Part shown: positions 60,440 to 64,000 of the stretch, piece by piece | Numbering within the stretch: position 1 is the stretch's first letter | Layout: every line of letters begins with the position of its first letter | Origin: Thalassotalea algicola | GTDB taxonomy: Bacteria > Pseudomonadota > Gammaproteobacteria > Enterobacterales > Alteromonadaceae | Length of the DNA stretch: 64,000 bases | Reading direction: 5' to 3' | Assembly: GCF_012932965.1 (NCBI RefSeq) | Contig: NZ_JABBXH010000006.1 | Span: 124,001 to 188,000, forward strand | Made by a program: the position numbers and the translations under genes | The notes under the pieces: generated by a model | Database searches by the model: none | Seen by the model: the letters and a program-made list of their open reading frames with translations, nothing else | Told to the model about the DNA's origin: nothing

Positions 60440-61549
60440 ATGTTAGATAGAAGAGAATTCATCAAAGCAATGATTAGTGCCGGCGCAATAATAACCTGTA
60501 CACCAATTCATCATGCTTTGGGTAGTAATCAATCCTGGCATAAGTATAACCAATCTATTGTTATAGACGGCTTATGCATCGCATTTGGCAATGATATGAC
60601 GGAGCTAAGTTCGCAGCAACTCGCGACTATTAAGCTTTCAGGAATAACAGCTGTTAACGCAACGATTCCATACCCTGGCGATAATTTCGATAGAACAACG
60701 AAGCGTATTGACAACGCACTCACGGTCATTAACAAATACCCAGAAAATTTTAAGCTCATTGCTGCTGCCTCAGATATATTACATGCGAAGAAGGCGCAGC
60801 AAGTTGGGATCATTCTGGGTTTTCAGTCGACTGAAATGTTCGAAAATGATTTATCTCGCATTGAGCACTTTGCTAAGCGTGGTGTACGCTATATGCAGTT
60901 AACCTATAATAGCCTTTCTCAATTTGGCGAAGGAGGCCTAGTAGATACTAATAACGGACTTTCCAAGCTAGGCATAGAGGCAATTAAACATATCGAAAAT
61001 AACAACGTGCTGCTTGATGTGTCCCACGCAAATAAACAAACAGTTGTTGATGCAATTAAGCATGCAAATAAGCCTTTAACCATTTCCCATACCGGTTGTA
61101 ATGCCCTTTACCAGCACCCAAGAAATAATGATGACAGCGAATTAAAGGCGGTTGCTGATAAAGGTGGGGTTGTTGGTATTTACTTAATGCCCTTTTTAGA
61201 AGGTGGTGATCATGAGATTACGGCAACAATCGTACTAAAACATATTAAACACGCGGTAAATGTCTGTGGCATTGATCATGTTTCTATCGGAAGTGATCAA
61301 GGAATCATTCCTATCAATGATGGACCAGAATATCGAGAGGTGATCCGTAAAGAGGTTAAGCGTCGAATCGCAGCGGGTATTTCAGCACCAGGGGAAACAC
61401 CTAATAGACCACCATTTGTACCTGAACTTAACTCTGAACGTCGAATGGAGCTAATAGCTTGGCACTTGAATAAAACTGGCTTTAATGATGATGCTATCGA
61501 GAAAATTATCGGCACGAACTTGCTCTCGCTTTACCAAAGAGTTTGGTAA
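60440..61549 (+). CDS. M19 dipeptidase-like protein, Tat-type signal, atypical metal site
   Basis: 369 residues. The start DRREFIK (3-9) is a twin-arginine-like signal, so export is probably in folded form. The M19 renal-dipeptidase fold is visible: LLDVSHANKQ (His196), LTISHTGCNAL (His217), VSIGSDQG (Asp286), and a candidate bridging Glu132 in GFQSTEMF. The N-terminal metal pair HxD of typical members (DGHND) is replaced by DGLCIAF (43-49), so one metal site may be changed or missing. AAGGAG precedes the ATG and the gap to the amidohydrolase-RidA gene is 9 bp, so they share an operon. Confidence 0.85.
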   Translation: MLDRREFIKAMISAGAIITCTPIHHALGSNQSWHKYNQSIVIDGLCIAFGNDMTELSSQQLATIKLSGITAVNATIPYPGDNFDRTTKRIDNALTVINKYPENFKLIAAASDILHAKKAQQVGIILGFQSTEMFENDLSRIEHFAKRGVRYMQLTYNSLSQFGEGGLVDTNNGLSKLGIEAIKHIENNNVLLDVSHANKQTVVDAIKHANKPLTISHTGCNALYQHPRNNDDSELKAVADKGGVVGIYLMPFLEGGDHEITATIVLKHIKHAVNVCGIDHVSIGSDQGIIPINDGPEYREVIRKEVKRRIAAGISAPGETPNRPPFVPELNSERRMELIAWHLNKTGFNDDAIEKIIGTNLLSLYQRVW

Positions 61550-61625
61550 TTGACCAGTTTACAGTAGACTTTTGAGTTAATTTTGGCTACAAACTACTGT
61601 ATAGCATTTAGCCCAAAGGAAAGGG

Positions 61626-63257
61626 ATGGCAGTTTCTGATTATCGAGACAAGCGGTTCTTAATCATTGACAGTTTAAAGCCGTCTCGCGACTTACTGAAA
61701 CAGTTTGCCTTTAATTTGGCACCAGAGGTAGTGGAAGCAACGGGGTATGCTAAAGACATTGTCCTCAGGTGTTCCGAAAATCATTACGATGTATTGTTAT
61801 TAGGTTACGATTTAGGTGAAAGTCAAAAAAATGGTCAACAGTTGCTAGAAGAGCTGCGCACCAATGGCTTAGTAAATCGTCAATCTGTAATTATTCTTAT
61901 CACTGCAGAAAACTCGCAAGCCATGGTGCTCGCTGCATTAGAGCACAAACCAGATGACTATTTAACCAAGCCTTATCGTTTAAGAGATTTGTTTGAACGT
62001 TTAGATCGTTGCTACAAGAAAAAGCGCCATATGAATGATATTTATAAGGCACTAGATGAGCATCAAACTTTGCATGCCATAGCGTTATGCGATGAAGCAA
62101 TTAAAAAAAACACCCCTTATAAGACAGAATGCTTCGGAATTAAGTCTCGCCAACTATTCGAACAAAATAAGTTTGATCAAGCAGCCGACATCTATAGACG
62201 ATTTGAACCACAAAAGAACTGTCAGTGGGCCAGTATAGGACTAGGAAAGATCGCTTTAAAGCAGGAGAAATATCCTGAAGCTATTAGCTATTTTTCTAAT
62301 CTGATTGATAGATACCCTCTTTACTTGTCTTCTTATGACTGGTTAGCAACAAGTTACGAGGCAACAAAACAACCTCAAAAGGCGCAAGATACATTAGAAA
62401 GAGCAATAGAAATATCACCACTTTCGGTAAAACGCATCGAACGCTACGCCCAGCTTTGTTTTACCAATGGTCATTACGAAAAAGCCACTCAAGCTTTTGA
62501 TCAAAACTATCACCTATCGAGTAATTCAATTCATCATAAGCCAGAAAATGCTTTCAAATTTTCTGAATCGCTAAACCAGCTAGCACCTGAACTTTCTGAC
62601 TATCAGTTAAAAATGAAGAAAAACAGGGTAATGAATGCATTAAGTGAAACAGCTAAATCATTTGGCAGAATGGATATACGTCTTCAAACTCAGCTTCACT
62701 CTGTTAGGTTAATGCGTAAAACCAATGACGAATTTGATGCTAAGAGGTTATTAAAATCTTCTGAGTCTCTAATTAATAAGGTGGTAGATGAATTGCCACC
62801 TGACAGTTCTATCGCTATTGCCGATCTACTCATCAAGTTAGACAGACGACAATCTGCATCACCTATCTTAGCGAAAGTAGCTGAAAAATATGGTGATGAA
62901 CTTCACTTGATGACAAAAATAGATAAATTAGTTGATGAAGACCTTAAAACGGAAGAGCTGCGTCATGCTCAATCAGCTTTAGATGAAGCCGCAAATAGTT
63001 ATCATAAGCAGAATTATCAAGACGCCTGTAAAAGGTTATCCGATGCTCATAAAGCTTATCCACGCCACATCGGAATTAAACTTAACTTAATTCAAGCATT
63101 GATAGCACTGTTTAAACAATCAAATAATCAACTACAACTTAGAAAGTCAGGCGAACTACTAGGTTCACTTACCGGCCTATCGACGACACATGCGGCTTAT
63201 CAGAGATATAAAAAATTAGAACAAGAATATAAACAGTTAAAAGCAAACACTAGCTAA
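61626..63257 (+). CDS. Receiver-TPR protein with a substituted phospho-acceptor
   Basis: 543 residues. Receiver domain 10-130 followed by TPR-like helical repeats (about 140-310, for example CQWASIGLGKIALKQEKYPE) and a helical C-terminal part. Compared with the usual CDYNLG-type strand of this family the sequence reads LGYDLGES, so the phospho-acceptor position is Gly60, with Asp62 two residues later. Other receiver residues remain (Asp15, Thr93, Lys115 in LTKPY). It may signal without phosphorylation or use another acceptor. No histidine kinase is adjacent. AAAGGAAAGGG precedes the ATG. Confidence 0.85.
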   Translation: MAVSDYRDKRFLIIDSLKPSRDLLKQFAFNLAPEVVEATGYAKDIVLRCSENHYDVLLLGYDLGESQKNGQQLLEELRTNGLVNRQSVIILITAENSQAMVLAALEHKPDDYLTKPYRLRDLFERLDRCYKKKRHMNDIYKALDEHQTLHAIALCDEAIKKNTPYKTECFGIKSRQLFEQNKFDQAADIYRRFEPQKNCQWASIGLGKIALKQEKYPEAISYFSNLIDRYPLYLSSYDWLATSYEATKQPQKAQDTLERAIEISPLSVKRIERYAQLCFTNGHYEKATQAFDQNYHLSSNSIHHKPENAFKFSESLNQLAPELSDYQLKMKKNRVMNALSETAKSFGRMDIRLQTQLHSVRLMRKTNDEFDAKRLLKSSESLINKVVDELPPDSSIAIADLLIKLDRRQSASPILAKVAEKYGDELHLMTKIDKLVDEDLKTEELRHAQSALDEAANSYHKQNYQDACKRLSDAHKAYPRHIGIKLNLIQALIALFKQSNNQLQLRKSGELLGSLTGLSTTHAAYQRYKKLEQEYKQLKANTS

Positions 63258-63367
63258 GATCGCTTGACAATTGTAGCTAAAAAACTGCACTCTAAATGTT
63301 CACTTTTTAATCATTGCACTGGGGATATGATTAACGAGTAATACTTTAATGTTATAAAGGAAGATAA

Positions 63368-64000
63368 ATGAACCGCGATCTCCCCAGTTCAGTAGCTGTC
63401 TGTGACGGTGCAAACAGTACTCAATCAAACAACACTACAAACAAATACTACGCTTTATTTTTACTGACTGTTGTCTATAGTTTTAATTTTATTGACCGAC
63501 AATTACTCGCGATTTTACAAGAAGCTATTAAAGCCGACCTCCAGTTATCCGATAGTCAGTTAGGCTTATTAACTGGCTTTTCATTCGCCTTGTTTTATGT
63601 AATTGCTGGTATACCAATTGCCCGACTCGCAGATAAATATAATCGCAAAAACATTATTTCGATTTCCTTATTTGTATGGAGCTTTATGACAGCAATTAGC
63701 GGCTTTGTACAAAATTACACCCAATTATTGTTAGCAAGAATAGGGGTTGGCGTTGGGGAAGCAGGTGGTAGTCCGCCTTCACATTCGATTATTTCAGATA
63801 TTTTCCCACCTGAATCTAGAGCTAGTGCCTTAGGTTTTTATTCGACTGGTGTAAATATAGGCATACTCTTCGGGTTTTTATTAGGAGGCTGGTTAAATGA
63901 AGCTTTTGGTTGGCGTACAGCTTTTATGGTTGTTGGAGCACCAGGAATACTTCTAGCGGTAATAGTAGGATTTACGCTTAGAGAGCCTATTAGGGGGTTA
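63368..64000 (+). CDS. MFS transporter (partial, cut by the window end)
   Basis: 211 codons are visible and the frame is open at the window edge. AAGGAAG lies upstream of ATG 63368. N-terminal polar segment, then MFS helices: YYALFLLTVVYSFNFIDRQL (about 27-46), the loop-2/3 signature GIPIARLADKYNRKN (about 78-92) and helices around 95-110 and 155-165; LARIGVGVGEAGGSPPSHS matches the sugar-phosphate/drug-type spinster-like group of MFS. Probably a peptide, lipid or organic acid transporter; the specificity is unknown. It lies 110 bp after the receiver-TPR gene, downstream of the amidohydrolase set. Confidence 0.85.
   Translation, partial: MNRDLPSSVAVCDGANSTQSNNTTNKYYALFLLTVVYSFNFIDRQLLAILQEAIKADLQLSDSQLGLLTGFSFALFYVIAGIPIARLADKYNRKNIISISLFVWSFMTAISGFVQNYTQLLLARIGVGVGEAGGSPPSHSIISDIFPPESRASALGFYSTGVNIGILFGFLLGGWLNEAFGWRTAFMVVGAPGILLAVIVGFTLREPIRGL

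Overview
The window looks like chromosomal DNA of a marine, AT-rich gammaproteobacterium of the Alteromonadales, most likely Colwelliaceae (Colwellia/Thalassotalea-like). This rests on the low GC, on gammaproteobacterial gene order (gmk-rpoZ-spoT-trmH-recG, greB next to tex, ilvGMEDA with an attenuator next to yifB/comM, ilvY divergent from ilvC), and on many secreted peptidases, a GlyGly-CTERM protein and two PEP-CTERM proteins. The genus is an inference. I see no rRNA, tRNA, CRISPR array, prophage or complete insertion sequence.

Layout. 1-5080: a secreted unknown protein, a fatty-acid hydroxylase/sterol-desaturase-like membrane enzyme, acetyl-CoA synthetase with two dyad sites upstream, and a DcaP-like porin with a long structured 3' UTR. 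5130-7996: five gene cassettes, all on the minus strand, separated by about 100-bp imperfectly palindromic attC-like sites. No integrase is visible, so this is a CALIN-type remnant or one end of a chromosomal integron. 8050-9430: two orphan hypotheticals and a GNAT acetyltransferase. 9440-21860: tex, greB, an S46 dipeptidyl-peptidase, two secreted alpha/beta hydrolases, a YiaA-like membrane protein, an XRE regulator, a small secreted protein with a DUF2145 protein, dbpA and a NYN-domain protein. 21880-26140: a soluble CZB chemoreceptor, a secreted cyclophilin, a DUF445 protein and an aromatic/aspartate aminotransferase. 26230-33130: gmk, rpoZ, spoT, ridA, trmH, recG. 33250-37300: D-lactate dehydrogenase and a DUF885 lipoprotein flanked by two PEP-CTERM proteins. 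37390-43150: rep, ubiK, an S10 carboxypeptidase, an SPFH protein and an NTF2-like protein.

43190-56280 is a branched-chain amino acid region: ilvG, ilvM, ilvE, ilvD and ilvA on the minus strand behind a 26-residue Ile/Val/Leu-rich leader peptide and an attenuator, then comM and an S8 protease, then ilvY divergent from ilvC. 56440-64000 holds a small hypothetical, a zinc-ribbon/Sel1 membrane protein, and a LysR-controlled set: a secreted amidohydrolase fused to a RidA domain, a Tat-type M19 dipeptidase-like protein, a receiver-TPR protein lacking the usual phospho-acceptor Asp, and an MFS transporter cut by the window edge.

The parts that look least described are the attC cassette block, the amidohydrolase-RidA/M19/MFS cluster, a 14-bp motif shared by two promoter regions on either side of the XRE regulator-hydrolase operon, and a 61-bp structured palindrome after ilvC.
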